DNA of 64,000 bases from Paenibacillus mendelii (GTDB lineage Bacteria; Bacillota; Bacilli; Paenibacillales; Paenibacillaceae), in assembly GCF_024498075.1 (NCBI RefSeq), contig NZ_JANHOF010000003.1, positions 496,001-560,000 on the forward strand, read 5' to 3'. The position numbers and the translations under genes are program-made. Each line of letters starts with the position of its first letter. Positions within the stretch are counted from its first letter, which is position 1. Below, piece after piece: positions 8,724 through 16,185 of the stretch. Under the pieces are notes generated by a model. That model was not told the origin of the DNA. It saw nothing but the letters and a program-made list of their open reading frames with translations, and ran no database searches.

Positions 8724-9014
8724 TTATCCATCTCTTGTACAGCCGCGAGTACCGCGAGTACCGCGAGTACCACGAGTACCGCGAGTGCCACGAGTACCGC
8801 GAGTGCCACGAGTACCGCGAGTACCGCGAGTACCGCGAGTACCGCGAGTACCGCGAGTACCGCGAGTACCGCGAGTACCACGAGTACCGCGAGTGCCACG
8901 AGTACCGCGAGTACCGCGAGTACCGCGAGTGCCACGAGTACCGCGAGTACCACGAGTACCGCGAGTACCACGAGTACCGCGAGTGCTGCTGGTTGTTACT
9001 TCAGTTGTTTGCAT
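8724..9014 (-). CDS. Thr-Arg-Gly triplet-repeat protein, probable spore-surface protein
   Basis: A 96-residue protein: N-terminus [10 protein letters not shown], then 27 uninterrupted Thr-Arg-Gly triplets, then CTRDG. GGAGGAATTAAAT precedes the ATG at 9014, which separates this real gene from the open frames that a 9-bp repeat creates on both strands. Gly at every third position resembles collagen-like G-X-Y chains, but without proline. The chain is strongly basic, with a Thr beside every Arg, and ends with one Cys that could crosslink. No known family is recognised. Location beside cotH, and the same triplet in the CotB-like neighbour, suggest a coat component and possible CotH substrate. 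That role is inferred. Confidence 0.75.
   Translation of the reverse strand: MQTTEVTTSSTRGTRGTRGTRGTRGTRGTRGTRGTRGTRGTRGTRGTRGTRGTRGTRGTRGTRGTRGTRGTRGTRGTRGTRGTRGTRGTRGCTRDG
8742..8984 (-). repeat. 9-bp tandem array, 27 units (GGY-ACT-CGY)
   Basis: The array encodes Thr-Arg-Gly 27 times. Thr is always ACT; only the third bases of Gly (GGT/GGC) and Arg (CGC/CGT) vary. Such homogeneity indicates recent expansion or gene conversion and predicts length variation in whole 9-bp steps that keep the frame. Confidence 0.95.
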
Positions 9015-9302
9015 ATTTAATTCCTCCTCTTCATGTCTTAATACAAGCTATGCAGAAATTCTATTAACTGCGCTGGGTAATCATGTAGTCTCATATAAAT
9101 AGATGCTAATCTAGTACCATTAAGCTACGGGATACATATAAATAGATTATAAATTGTCTCCCATGATAGATTACGCCGAGACAAACAATGGAGGGATGAA
9201 TGCCGAAGCGAAGATGATGAACCTGGATTCGTGGTCGTTACAATCGTTTATGCGCCGATCGTCCTTAGTAACCAATCTATTAATTATGGAGGGATTTCAT
9301 CT
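9015..9302. promoter_or_regulatory. Divergent intergenic region with a 13-bp direct repeat
   Basis: This 288-bp region separates two divergent coat genes. It contains two identical copies of CATATAAATAGAT at 9092-9104 and 9135-9147, 43 bases apart. The CATA core is reminiscent of sporulation sigma -10 elements, but I cannot match a full sigma-E or sigma-K promoter. No gene is seen inside; a plus-strand frame from 9231 covers it but lacks a start of its own. Confidence 0.4.
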
Positions 9303-10247
9303 ATGTACTTTCCGTTTGTAAGCTACAAGCCATTCAGTAGTGTTAATTCCAATCAAGCCGTATCCAATGAAAAGAAAAGCACGAAAGGATCGGGCAGTAA
9401 TTTCACAAAGGGAACTCGCGGAACACGCGGCACGGAAGGAACTCGCGGTACGCGAGGAACGCGCGGTACGGAAGGAACCCGCGGTACGCGAGGAACACGG
9501 GGTACGCAAGGAACTCGTGGAACCCGCGGAACACGCGGAACACGCGGAACTCGGGGAACACACGGCGCCCGCAGTGTGGAGGTTTCGTACCTGAAAAATA
9601 TGATAGGCATGGGTGTGCAAATCAACAGAGGGGGTCCAGAAACGATTCAAGGCACGGTAGCCGGTGTTTCGAATGGATTCTTGGTACTGCTGTCCTCCGA
9701 TAACAACAACAATAACAATAACAATAATAACAACAATAACAACGTGAACATGTACTCGAACGCGAAACAATCGGAGAGCGACTATGTTTACGTGAACCTG
9801 CGGCATGTCAAAAGCGTTACTGAAACTTCAGGCAAACAAGATAGCACGGGAGTAAAAGCGAACTTCATGGCAGCCAGAAACTTTAACGGCATCTTGAGTA
9901 AGCTCAATAAATCATTCGTGCAAATTAACGGCGGAGGACCGGAGAAAGTCGAAGGGTTCGTCGTGGATGCCAGCAGTGATTCACTCTTGTTGCTTGTCCA
10001 AGGCAGTAACAACAACAATAATAACAATAACAACAATAATAACAGCAGCAGCCAAAACCTGGTTCGCATCCCGATCTACCATATCAAGTCGGTTAAGAAA
10101 GTGGATCAATATGCGAAAAATAACAAAAACAATAACAATAACAATAACAACAACAATAACAACAATGCAAACACGTCCAGTGTGAAAAAGGTCGCCGTAC
10201 GAAAAGCAGTAAAACGTCTATCCCGCCGCACAGGAAAAAAAGGTTAA
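9303..10247 (+). CDS. CotB-like spore coat protein with GTR triplets and poly-Asn tracts
   Basis: A 314-residue protein; ATG 9303 has GGAGGG 9 bases upstream. Residues 1-36 are a Ser/Lys/Asn leader. Residues 37-90 are 18 Gly-Thr-X triplets, mostly GTR with GTE, GTQ and GTH. Two homologous Sm-like/CotB-type units follow: unit 1 at about 93-173 with VQINRGGPE and LRHVKSV, unit 2 at about 194-266 with VQINGGGPE and IYHIKSV. CotB of Bacillus has the same RGGPE and HIKSI signatures. Poly-Asn runs of 14 and 12 sit at the same place in the two units, and a third of 13 lies before a basic tail rich in Lys and Arg (289-314). CotB is a CotH substrate in Bacillus, which fits cotH lying nearby. Confidence 0.85.
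   Translation: MYFPFVSYKPFSSVNSNQAVSNEKKSTKGSGSNFTKGTRGTRGTEGTRGTRGTRGTEGTRGTRGTRGTQGTRGTRGTRGTRGTRGTHGARSVEVSYLKNMIGMGVQINRGGPETIQGTVAGVSNGFLVLLSSDNNNNNNNNNNNNNNVNMYSNAKQSESDYVYVNLRHVKSVTETSGKQDSTGVKANFMAARNFNGILSKLNKSFVQINGGGPEKVEGFVVDASSDSLLLLVQGSNNNNNNNNNNNNSSSQNLVRIPIYHIKSVKKVDQYAKNNKNNNNNNNNNNNNNANTSSVKKVAVRKAVKRLSRRTGKKG
9411..9572 (+). repeat. GTR triplet array, codon-diversified (18 units)
   Basis: It encodes 18 Gly-Thr-X triplets at residues 37-90 of the CotB-like protein. Unlike the array at 8742-8984, Thr is ACT, ACA, ACG or ACC and Gly is GGA, GGC, GGT or GGG, so it is an older array kept at the protein level. Confidence 0.9.
9702..10166 (+). repeat. Three AAY (poly-Asn) microsatellites
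   Basis: Mixed AAC/AAT tracts at 9702-9743 (14 codons), 10008-10043 (12) and 10128-10166 (13). All are in frame within the CotB-like gene. The first two fall in the same predicted loop of the two homologous units. Confidence 0.9.
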
Positions 10248-10366
10248 TCGGCTTCCGGAATCCGATGCACGCTCAGGTCATGGATAGGGTCTAAGTCAAA
10301 TGCTCTCCTGTGTGCTGCACGGATTCCGGTACCCGTCACCTGATCCGCTCTTTGAGGGGGAATCCT

Positions 10367-10519
10367 GTGCTTGCCATTCTGGTCATCCTGGTTGCTGCAG
10401 TCCCGTTCTATCTGTTCTTTAAGCCAAAGCCATCACCTAAGTTAATTACGCCTCCTTTAGAAACAGAATCCTTTTCATTCGATACCGGGCATCCAGGCGA
10501 GGCGGGGCGGCATGTTTGA
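10367..10519 (+). CDS. 50-residue membrane peptide upstream of the ArsB-like gene
   Basis: GTG 10367 is preceded by GAGGGGG at 6 bases. The protein has one N-terminal hydrophobic helix (LAILVILVAAVPFYLFF) and then a Pro/Ser/Glu-rich tail of about 30 residues. Its stop overlaps the start of the transporter gene (10512) by 8 bases, which implies translational coupling. No family is recognised. The frame extends upstream to 10310 but without a ribosome binding site. Confidence 0.55.
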   Translation: MLAILVILVAAVPFYLFFKPKPSPKLITPPLETESFSFDTGHPGEAGRHV

Positions 10520-11819
10520 CGGGGATGCTTATCTCGCCTGGTTTGTTATGGGTACGACAATTGCAATTATGATTCTTGGAAGACCACAAGGATTGAATGA
10601 ATCGGTACCGGTCACAGCAGGCGCCGTTCTCATGCTAGCAGCCGGCATCTCCCCGGCGGCCGGAACTGTTGCGGTAAGCCAGCATGTCGGAGGAGCGGCC
10701 GTAACCATCCTTGCTACGACTATCATGGCGATCGTATTGAATCATATCGACTTCTTCCGATGGGGCGCTTCGAATCTGATCACATATGCAAAAGGTTCGG
10801 GAAAGCGCTTATTCTGGTACCTGCTCTCCTTATGCTTCCTGACTACCCTGTTCTTCAACGACTTGGCAGGCGTTCTCGTCATGACGCCAATTGTTCTACA
10901 GGTTTGCGAGCAGCTGAAGCTTAAACCGATGCAGCGTTACCCGTATCTGCTTGGAGGGGTTCTAATCGGAACCGCGGCAAGCGTTCCGCTGGGTATCGGT
11001 CTAGGGTCATTGATGACGTTATCACTGATTCCCATGAATCTGAGTATGTATGCCAATCTGATATTCGTACCCGCAACGTTGGGGATTGCGAGTATGGCTT
11101 TGGTACTGTATCTTTCCACACGAGGGCAGCTTCCTGCCCGGATCTCGGCTCAAACATCGATGCGACCTAATGAGGTTACACAGGCCGATTGGCGGCTGTT
11201 CCGAATATGTATGCTCATCGTCGTCACCACTCGAGCCGGGTTCTTCATCGGATCCGGCTTTGGGGTGCCGACGGCTTGGATCGCGGTTGTGGGTGCAGCA
11301 TTGTTGGTTGCCGTCAGTCAGCTTCGCTTCGGAGGTGGAACGCGGAAGTTGGTTGCGCAAACCCCTTGGCACATCCTCTTGTTTGCGTTCGGCATGTATG
11401 TGATTGTGGATGGATTGCGGCAGACCGGACTTATCCGTTACCTCCTTTCGGAAGGGTCGTTTGTATATGGATACAGCGACTTCATATCCTCTTTCTTCAC
11501 GATGGGGCTAATGACGGTATTATCGAATGTGGTGAACCAGTATCCCTCTCTTATCATTGCGACATTATGGCTAGCGGAGATGAATTTGCCTCTGCAATCC
11601 GTGCACATCCTCTATTCGGCAGCGATAATCGGCAGCATTGTCGGCGCACTCCTTACACCCTTCGGAACGTTAGCGGCACTGATCTGGTTGTACATTTTAC
11701 GTCAACATCATGTGCTTATCTCATGGAAGAATTACATGAAGCTTACTGTGATGATTATTCCGGTTGGACTGCTGGTCAGTCTATTCAGTCTTTATGCATG
11801 GACGCAACTAATAGGATGA
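10512..11819 (+). CDS. ArsB/NhaD-family (ion transporter superfamily) permease
   Basis: A 435-residue membrane protein with about 11 helices. LNHIDFFRWGASN and FFNDLAGVLVMTPIVL correspond to the conserved helices of the ArsB/NhaD/CitM ion-transporter superfamily; a second half-motif (VLSNVVNQYPSLIIATLW) lies near residue 340. Arsenite, Na+/H+ or organic-anion transport are all possible. No arsR, arsC or arsA gene is adjacent, so an arsenite role is not supported by context. It sits inside a spore-coat cluster, which is unusual. The start overlaps the small upstream ORF; no strong ribosome binding site is seen. Confidence 0.75.
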   Translation: MFDGDAYLAWFVMGTTIAIMILGRPQGLNESVPVTAGAVLMLAAGISPAAGTVAVSQHVGGAAVTILATTIMAIVLNHIDFFRWGASNLITYAKGSGKRLFWYLLSLCFLTTLFFNDLAGVLVMTPIVLQVCEQLKLKPMQRYPYLLGGVLIGTAASVPLGIGLGSLMTLSLIPMNLSMYANLIFVPATLGIASMALVLYLSTRGQLPARISAQTSMRPNEVTQADWRLFRICMLIVVTTRAGFFIGSGFGVPTAWIAVVGAALLVAVSQLRFGGGTRKLVAQTPWHILLFAFGMYVIVDGLRQTGLIRYLLSEGSFVYGYSDFISSFFTMGLMTVLSNVVNQYPSLIIATLWLAEMNLPLQSVHILYSAAIIGSIVGALLTPFGTLAALIWLYILRQHHVLISWKNYMKLTVMIIPVGLLVSLFSLYAWTQLIG

Positions 11820-11834
11820 AAGGAGGTCGATCGA

Positions 11835-12500
11835 ATGAAGTACCGCCATCCTTTATTAGATCAATACGTGGAGCTCGATATCTCAGGTAAGACGATGCCA
11901 ATCCGTGGTAAAATGATCGACTTGGGCCAAGATATTCTCGTTCTGCACAACGGTCTGCAATTTCTGTATGTCCCGCTCATTCATCTGCAGCAATTGCGAT
12001 TAGCGAAGCAGGAAGGCGAAGATTTAGTGATTCCTGAAATTCCATTTGAACAGCAAAGCGAGCCGATCTCATACCGAAAAATTTTAATGAATGCCAAAGG
12101 AATGTTCTCGGAATTGTATATTACCGGCAATCAGACGATTCATGGCTATTTGACAAGCGTGATGAACGACTTCTTCGTCTTTTATTCACCGGTTTATCAC
12201 TCCGTCATGGTGTCGCTGCAGCATTTGAAATATTTGATTCCGTATAACCCGAATGTCACTCCCTATACGCTAACCCCGGCACAGTTTCCGTTAAAGCCGT
12301 CGCCAATCACGCTCGCACGCACCTTCGACCAGCAGCTCCGCAAATTAATCGGGGAATTCGTCATCCTTGATTTAGGAGAGAATCCGAACAAAATCGGGGT
12401 GTTAAAAGGTATCGACCAGAATATGATTGAGCTGTCGACTGCCGGTGGTAACTCGGTTTTCCTGCATTTTGACCATGTGAAGACCGTACATCTCCCTTGA
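11835..12500 (+). CDS. CotB-like/DUF2642-type coat-associated protein
   Basis: A 221-residue soluble protein; AAAGGAGG lies 7-8 bases before ATG 11835. It has three similar beta-rich segments: residues 8-57 ending YVPLIHLQQLRL, about 85-138 ending MVSLQHLKYLIP, and about 165-219 ending FLHFDHVKTVHL. Each has a GxLxxxxxxxxxL(V) core and ends in a hydrophobic-x-(H)-(L/V)-K-x(L/V) strand. That is the pattern of the RGGPE/HIKSI units in the CotB-like neighbour, here without RGGPE. I infer a distant, diverged CotB/DUF2642 relative. It lies between the transporter and two CotF-like genes. Confidence 0.6.
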   Translation: MKYRHPLLDQYVELDISGKTMPIRGKMIDLGQDILVLHNGLQFLYVPLIHLQQLRLAKQEGEDLVIPEIPFEQQSEPISYRKILMNAKGMFSELYITGNQTIHGYLTSVMNDFFVFYSPVYHSVMVSLQHLKYLIPYNPNVTPYTLTPAQFPLKPSPITLARTFDQQLRKLIGEFVILDLGENPNKIGVLKGIDQNMIELSTAGGNSVFLHFDHVKTVHLP

Positions 12501-12514
12501 TAAGCTTCGATCCC

Positions 12515-12543
12515 GAGGCCCTTCCCCGGCAAGGAAGGGCCTC
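12515..12543 (+). terminator. Hairpin after the 221-residue coat-associated gene
   Basis: An 11-bp stem (GAGGCCCTTCC with GGAAGGGCCTC) lies 15 bases after the stop. The T-run is weak. Confidence 0.55.
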
Positions 12544-12614
12544 GTTACATAATTCAGTTTGGGCGGGGAATACTACGGAAGGTTCATTATTATGGAAAAA
12601 AGGAGGGGTTCGAA

Positions 12615-12839
12615 ATGATGCAGCCCATGTCCGCCAAAGAATTGGAGTATATCGTGGATTCGATATCCAATGAGGACTTGCTGTTGAAGCAATGCGGCGT
12701 TGTTGCAACATCAGCGACGAATCAGGCGATTAAGCAAACCTGCCACCAGATGATCAACATGCACCAGCAGCACATCCAAACACTCGTTCAATCGATTCAA
12801 CAACATCAACAAATGGCGCCGTCACAGCCGCAAAATTGA
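12615..12839 (+). CDS. Small CotF-like spore coat protein
   Basis: A 74-residue helical protein with a strong AAGGAGGGG site before ATG 12615. Its pattern, with a short DLLLKQCGVVATSATNQAIK helix and a second helix rich in His and Gln (HQQHIQTLVQ), matches the two-helix ends of Coat_F-type proteins. It is followed 31 bases later by a longer CotF-like gene with its own ribosome binding site. Family assignment is by pattern and context. Confidence 0.6.
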   Translation: MMQPMSAKELEYIVDSISNEDLLLKQCGVVATSATNQAIKQTCHQMINMHQQHIQTLVQSIQQHQQMAPSQPQN

Positions 12840-12870
12840 CGTCGCACTTATATAAAGGAGGTCGCCCTAC

Positions 12871-13275
12871 ATGAATCAACAACAATCACAACAGCAGCCC
12901 GTGTCCATACAAACCTTGCTGCCCGATCACGATATGGCTTACACGGTGCTTGCGGACTTGAAACGGGTCGTACGTGAATACGCAACAGCAGCAACAGAGT
13001 CCAGCTGTCAACAAATTCGTCAAATGTTTACTCAGTTGACGAACGACACGCTGCGTATGCAAGGCGATTTATACAACGTCATGCAGCAGCAGGGTATGTA
13101 CAGCACAGCTTCGCCAGCGCTCCGTCAAGAAGTGGACAAGCAGCTTCAACAGCAGCAGCAAACGCAACAGAAGGCTCAGCAGCACCTTCAACAAATTGGC
13201 CTTGCCGGCGGGCAACAAAACCAACAGTTCCAGGCCTATCAACAGCCTCAATCCCAGCAGCAATATCAGCAGTAA
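12871..13275 (+). CDS. CotF-family spore coat protein
   Basis: A 134-residue protein; AAAGGAGG precedes ATG 12871. Residues about 25-75 (AYTVLADLKRVVREYATAAT and later RQMFTQLTNDTLRMQGDLYN) follow the Coat_F pattern: two helices then a VMQQQGMY turn like the QxKGxY end of the family. The flanks are extremely Gln-rich (NQQQSQQQP at the N-terminus, multiple Q runs at 91-134), which is typical of Paenibacillaceae coat proteins. It ends the coat cluster; a bidirectional terminator follows. Confidence 0.78.
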   Translation: MNQQQSQQQPVSIQTLLPDHDMAYTVLADLKRVVREYATAATESSCQQIRQMFTQLTNDTLRMQGDLYNVMQQQGMYSTASPALRQEVDKQLQQQQQTQQKAQQHLQQIGLAGGQQNQQFQAYQQPQSQQQYQQ

Positions 13276-13300
13276 CGGCTTCAATAACGCCCAAGACGCG

Positions 13301-13340
13301 CAATGAAAGAAGCCTCCGATCCGGGAGGCTTCTTTCATTG
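13301..13340. terminator. Bidirectional terminator between the CotF-like and MocR genes
   Basis: A perfect 17-bp inverted repeat (13301-13317 with 13324-13340, arm starting CAATGAAAGAAGCC) serves convergent genes on both strands. Confidence 0.85.
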
Positions 13341-13341
13341 C

Positions 13342-14769
13342 CTATAACCACATTCGAGAAAGCCGTTCTATTCCCACATGGATGTCGTCCTCGTTCATTC
13401 CCCCGAACCCCAGCAGTACGGTGGAAGAAGGGGCAAGCTCAGGCTTCAAGGCATAGATGGATGTCGGATAGACATGGACGCCTGCTTGCTTGGCACTTCT
13501 GACGAGTTTCTCCTCACTCATACCATTCCTAACTTTCATGAGCAGGTGAAGACCGGAGCCTGCTCCGATGACAGCGGCTTTATCACCGAATCGGCTGCGG
13601 ATCGCAGTCAGCAGGGCATGATGTCTGCCGCCGTACACCTTCCTCATTCTCCGCACATGGCGTTCGAAATCACCGGATTGCATGAACAGCTGGAGAGTCT
13701 TCTGAAAAATAGGCGAAGCGAGCTGGTCGAAGCTGTGCTTCTTCTGCCGGAACCGTTCCAGCAGCTCGGGCGTCAGGATGAGATAGCTCAGCCGCAATGA
13801 AGGGGTGAGCGCTTTGGAGAAGGTCCCGACATAAATGACGCGCCCATGATCATCCAGACTCTGCAAGGCGGGGATCGGTCTTCCGCCATACCTGAATTCC
13901 CCATCATAGTCATTCTCGATCAGATAGGCGCCGGTCTGGTTCGCCCAATCCAGCAGCTTGGTCCGTTTGCCGATCGATAGGGTCATCCCGTAAGGGAATT
14001 GGTGGGACGGAGTTACATATAGAGCCTGTGCACGGCTTTCGTAGACATCCTCCATTCGGATGCCGTCACTTTCTAAACGCAGCGGATGCAGGGTGAAGCG
14101 GGATTGTTCAAGAAGAGCTTTAACACCGTCATTGACGGCTTCTTCTGCCGCAAGCGCAGTAACTTCCCCTTGGAGAAGCTGGAACAGCAGATCTAGTGAA
14201 TGATAGGTTCCTGCTCCAATAACGATTTGCTCCGGCGTGCAGCGAATCCCGCGGCTTTGATGCAAATACGCTCCAATTTCCGTCCGAAGCTCCGGTTCAC
14301 CCTGATAGTCGCCGTACATGAGCACACGGTTATTCTCCGGGAGGAAACATAGGTTCAGCAGCTTTCTCCATTTGGCATATGGGAAGCTGTCCAAATCAAT
14401 CGTGCCGTAGCCAAAATCATAGCGCGCTGCCTCGCTTGGCGAAGCATGGTAAGCGCGCGGCGGCGAAGGGAGGATCGCGCTCATTCGATCTGCGCCACTC
14501 GCAGCCGGGGCGAGCGCAGCATCAAGCTTGACGGCGAACAGCCCTGACCGTGGCTTGCTGATGGCGTAGCCTTCGGCTAGCAGCTGCTCGTAAGCTAGTG
14601 CCACCGGAGTGCGGCTCACACCTAACCGTTCGGACAAATTGCGAATCGAGGGCAGTTTGCCGCCGGGAGCGATCCGGCCGGCTAATATATCGTCGCGAGT
14701 GCTGCGGTAAATTTGAATATACATAGGGTCTGTGGAGCTGGTGTTCCATTGGGGTGTGATGCCTGGCAT
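13342..14769 (-). CDS. MocR-type (GntR plus aminotransferase) regulator
   Basis: A 475-residue fusion. An N-terminal GntR winged helix (about 15-85; MYIQIYRSTRDDILAGRIAPG, then LPSIRNLSERLGVSRTPV) is joined to a PLP-binding fold-type-I aminotransferase domain (about 115-475). The latter has YDFGYGTIDLDSFP, the ENDYDGEFRYGG region, and TFSKALTPSLRLSYL with the PLP lysine. MocR proteins sense PLP or amino acids; PdxR is one example. ATG 14769 is chosen because GAGGGGG is 8 bases away; the longer frame to 14856 is not supported. It is divergent from hisC, with an inverted repeat between them. Confidence 0.88.
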   Translation of the reverse strand: MPGITPQWNTSSTDPMYIQIYRSTRDDILAGRIAPGGKLPSIRNLSERLGVSRTPVALAYEQLLAEGYAISKPRSGLFAVKLDAALAPAASGADRMSAILPSPPRAYHASPSEAARYDFGYGTIDLDSFPYAKWRKLLNLCFLPENNRVLMYGDYQGEPELRTEIGAYLHQSRGIRCTPEQIVIGAGTYHSLDLLFQLLQGEVTALAAEEAVNDGVKALLEQSRFTLHPLRLESDGIRMEDVYESRAQALYVTPSHQFPYGMTLSIGKRTKLLDWANQTGAYLIENDYDGEFRYGGRPIPALQSLDDHGRVIYVGTFSKALTPSLRLSYLILTPELLERFRQKKHSFDQLASPIFQKTLQLFMQSGDFERHVRRMRKVYGGRHHALLTAIRSRFGDKAAVIGAGSGLHLLMKVRNGMSEEKLVRSAKQAGVHVYPTSIYALKPELAPSSTVLLGFGGMNEDDIHVGIERLSRMWL

Positions 14770-14795
14770 GTCATTTCCCCCTCTATGATTACAAC

Positions 14796-14838
14796 TGTCA
14801 CTGTAAATCATTGAAATCTGTGTATTTTCATAGTGACA
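14796..14838. promoter_or_regulatory. Inverted half-sites between mocR and hisC
   Basis: TGTCACT (14796-14802) and AGTGACA (14832-14838) are inverted with 29 bases between them, in the AT-rich gap just upstream of the MocR gene. This is a candidate operator for the regulator; MocR factors usually bind paired sites at their own promoters. Confidence 0.45.
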
Positions 14839-14938
14839 ATTATCGCTTACGATCATCTTAACATCCCTGTCGATGGACGGGAAGAGCGGTATCTATTATA
14901 TGGATCGGCCTTAGAGCCGGAAGAAGGAGGAGCTTATC

Positions 14939-16003
14939 TTGTCGATTATTATGCCTCATATCGATGCACTTACAACCTACGCACTGGGAGAACAGCCTCC
15001 CGAAGGAGTTCAATCTGTCAAATTAAATCAGAATGAAAGCCCATATCCGCCTGCTCCTTCTGTGCTGCAGGCTCTGCGTGACATGAACGAGGAAGAACTG
15101 CGCCGGTATCCCGACGCAGCGTGCAGCGAGCTGCGGGAGACGCTTTCTGCCCATCTCAAGGTGGACAAGGAGCAGCTTTTTTGCGGAAATGGTTCAAGCG
15201 AGATCATTTCCTTGATCTTTAAAGTATTCATCGGTCCTGGAGGCAGTATCGCAGTCACTGATCCGACCTTCGGGCTGTATCACACTGTGGCTGCCAGCTT
15301 TCAAGCCGGTTGCAAGGCAATTCCGACAAGGGACGACTTTACAGTTGATGTGGACGTCCTGCTTGCAAGCGGTGCGAAGGCTATCGTGCTCGTCAATCCG
15401 AATGCACCGACTGGTCTGCTGCTTAGCTCGAGTGAGGTGGAGCGGCTTGTCAGCGGGTTTGCGGGTCTTGTCGTCATTGATGAGGCTTACATCGATTTTG
15501 CGGAGCCGGGCGCATCCTCTCAGCCGCTGTTAGCCAAGTATACGAATCTGCTGATCCTGCGAACCTTCTCCAAAGCCTATGCGTTGTGCGGCGCCCGCGT
15601 TGGGTATTGCATGGCTGACCGCGCATTAATTACGGCCCTCGAGAAAGGCAGAGATATTTATAATGTGAATTCGATTAGCCGTAAGCTGGCAATCGCAGCG
15701 ATCCGGGACGAGGCGTATGTGAAAGATACGATCGTTCAGACCAACCGGAGCCGGGAAAAGTTTATCTTGAGCCTGCGGGAGCTGGGCTTCGAAGTGCTGC
15801 CTTCGCAGACAAATTTCGTATTGTGCGCCCCTCCGATCAAAGAAGGACTCGATGCCAAACAGATGGAGAAACGATTAGCCGCTGCCCATATATTCGTCCG
15901 TCATTTCGATCAGCCGCGTCTTCGCGGCATGCTGCGGATTTCCATCGGCACGGAATCGGATATGAAACGGCTGCTTGCGGAACTTGTCCATATCTTGGCG
16001 TAA
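14939..16003 (+). CDS. hisC: Histidinol-phosphate aminotransferase
   Basis: A 354-residue PLP-dependent aminotransferase that converts imidazole-acetol phosphate and glutamate to histidinol phosphate and 2-oxoglutarate. Markers: LNQNESPYPP (N-terminal HisC signature), GNGSSEII, NPNAPTGLLL, VVIDEAYIDF, and RTFSKAYALCGARVGY with the Schiff-base lysine near residue 211. The TTG start at 14939 has AAGGAGG 8 bases upstream. It is a lone copy outside a his operon, divergent from a MocR regulator. It could be an aromatic or HisC2-type paralogue. Confidence 0.85.
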   Translation: MSIIMPHIDALTTYALGEQPPEGVQSVKLNQNESPYPPAPSVLQALRDMNEEELRRYPDAACSELRETLSAHLKVDKEQLFCGNGSSEIISLIFKVFIGPGGSIAVTDPTFGLYHTVAASFQAGCKAIPTRDDFTVDVDVLLASGAKAIVLVNPNAPTGLLLSSSEVERLVSGFAGLVVIDEAYIDFAEPGASSQPLLAKYTNLLILRTFSKAYALCGARVGYCMADRALITALEKGRDIYNVNSISRKLAIAAIRDEAYVKDTIVQTNRSREKFILSLRELGFEVLPSQTNFVLCAPPIKEGLDAKQMEKRLAAAHIFVRHFDQPRLRGMLRISIGTESDMKRLLAELVHILA

Positions 16004-16062
16004 CCCGGCGAGTTTGCAAAGGCTGCCGGGTAAGGTGGAGGGCAGCTGGCTTTATTTCCGCT

Positions 16063-16091
16063 TTGCAGGAAGCTTGGATTCGTTGTAATAT
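16063..16091 (+). promoter_or_regulatory. SigA-type promoter of alaR-alaT
   Basis: TTGCAG (16063-16068), a 17-bp spacer and TAATAT (16086-16091), ahead of the Lrp-type regulator gene. Confidence 0.6.
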
Positions 16092-16107
16092 AGAGCTTAT
16101 AAATTTG

Positions 16108-16147
16108 TTGCGCAGCCCTACAAACAAATAGGCTTCGTCCTTGCGCA
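16108..16147 (+). promoter_or_regulatory. Direct repeat TTGCGCA, candidate AlaR operator
   Basis: Two exact TTGCGCA copies at 16108-16114 and 16141-16147, spaced 33 bases (about three helical turns), lie between the promoter and the regulator start. This fits Lrp-type autoregulation but is unproved. Confidence 0.4.
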
Positions 16148-16185
16148 ATATGAGTGTCGAAGCAAGTTACCGGGAGGTATTGACG

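Noticed and set aside
8742..8984. CRISPR array
   Set aside because: Units are 9 bp, in phase with codons, with no spacers and no cas genes.
8643..9102. Plus-strand and other-frame ORFs over the 9-bp repeat array
   Set aside because: A 9-bp unit without stops keeps several frames open on both strands. Only the minus-strand frame starting at 9014 has a strong ribosome binding site and uses the triplet seen in the neighbour gene.
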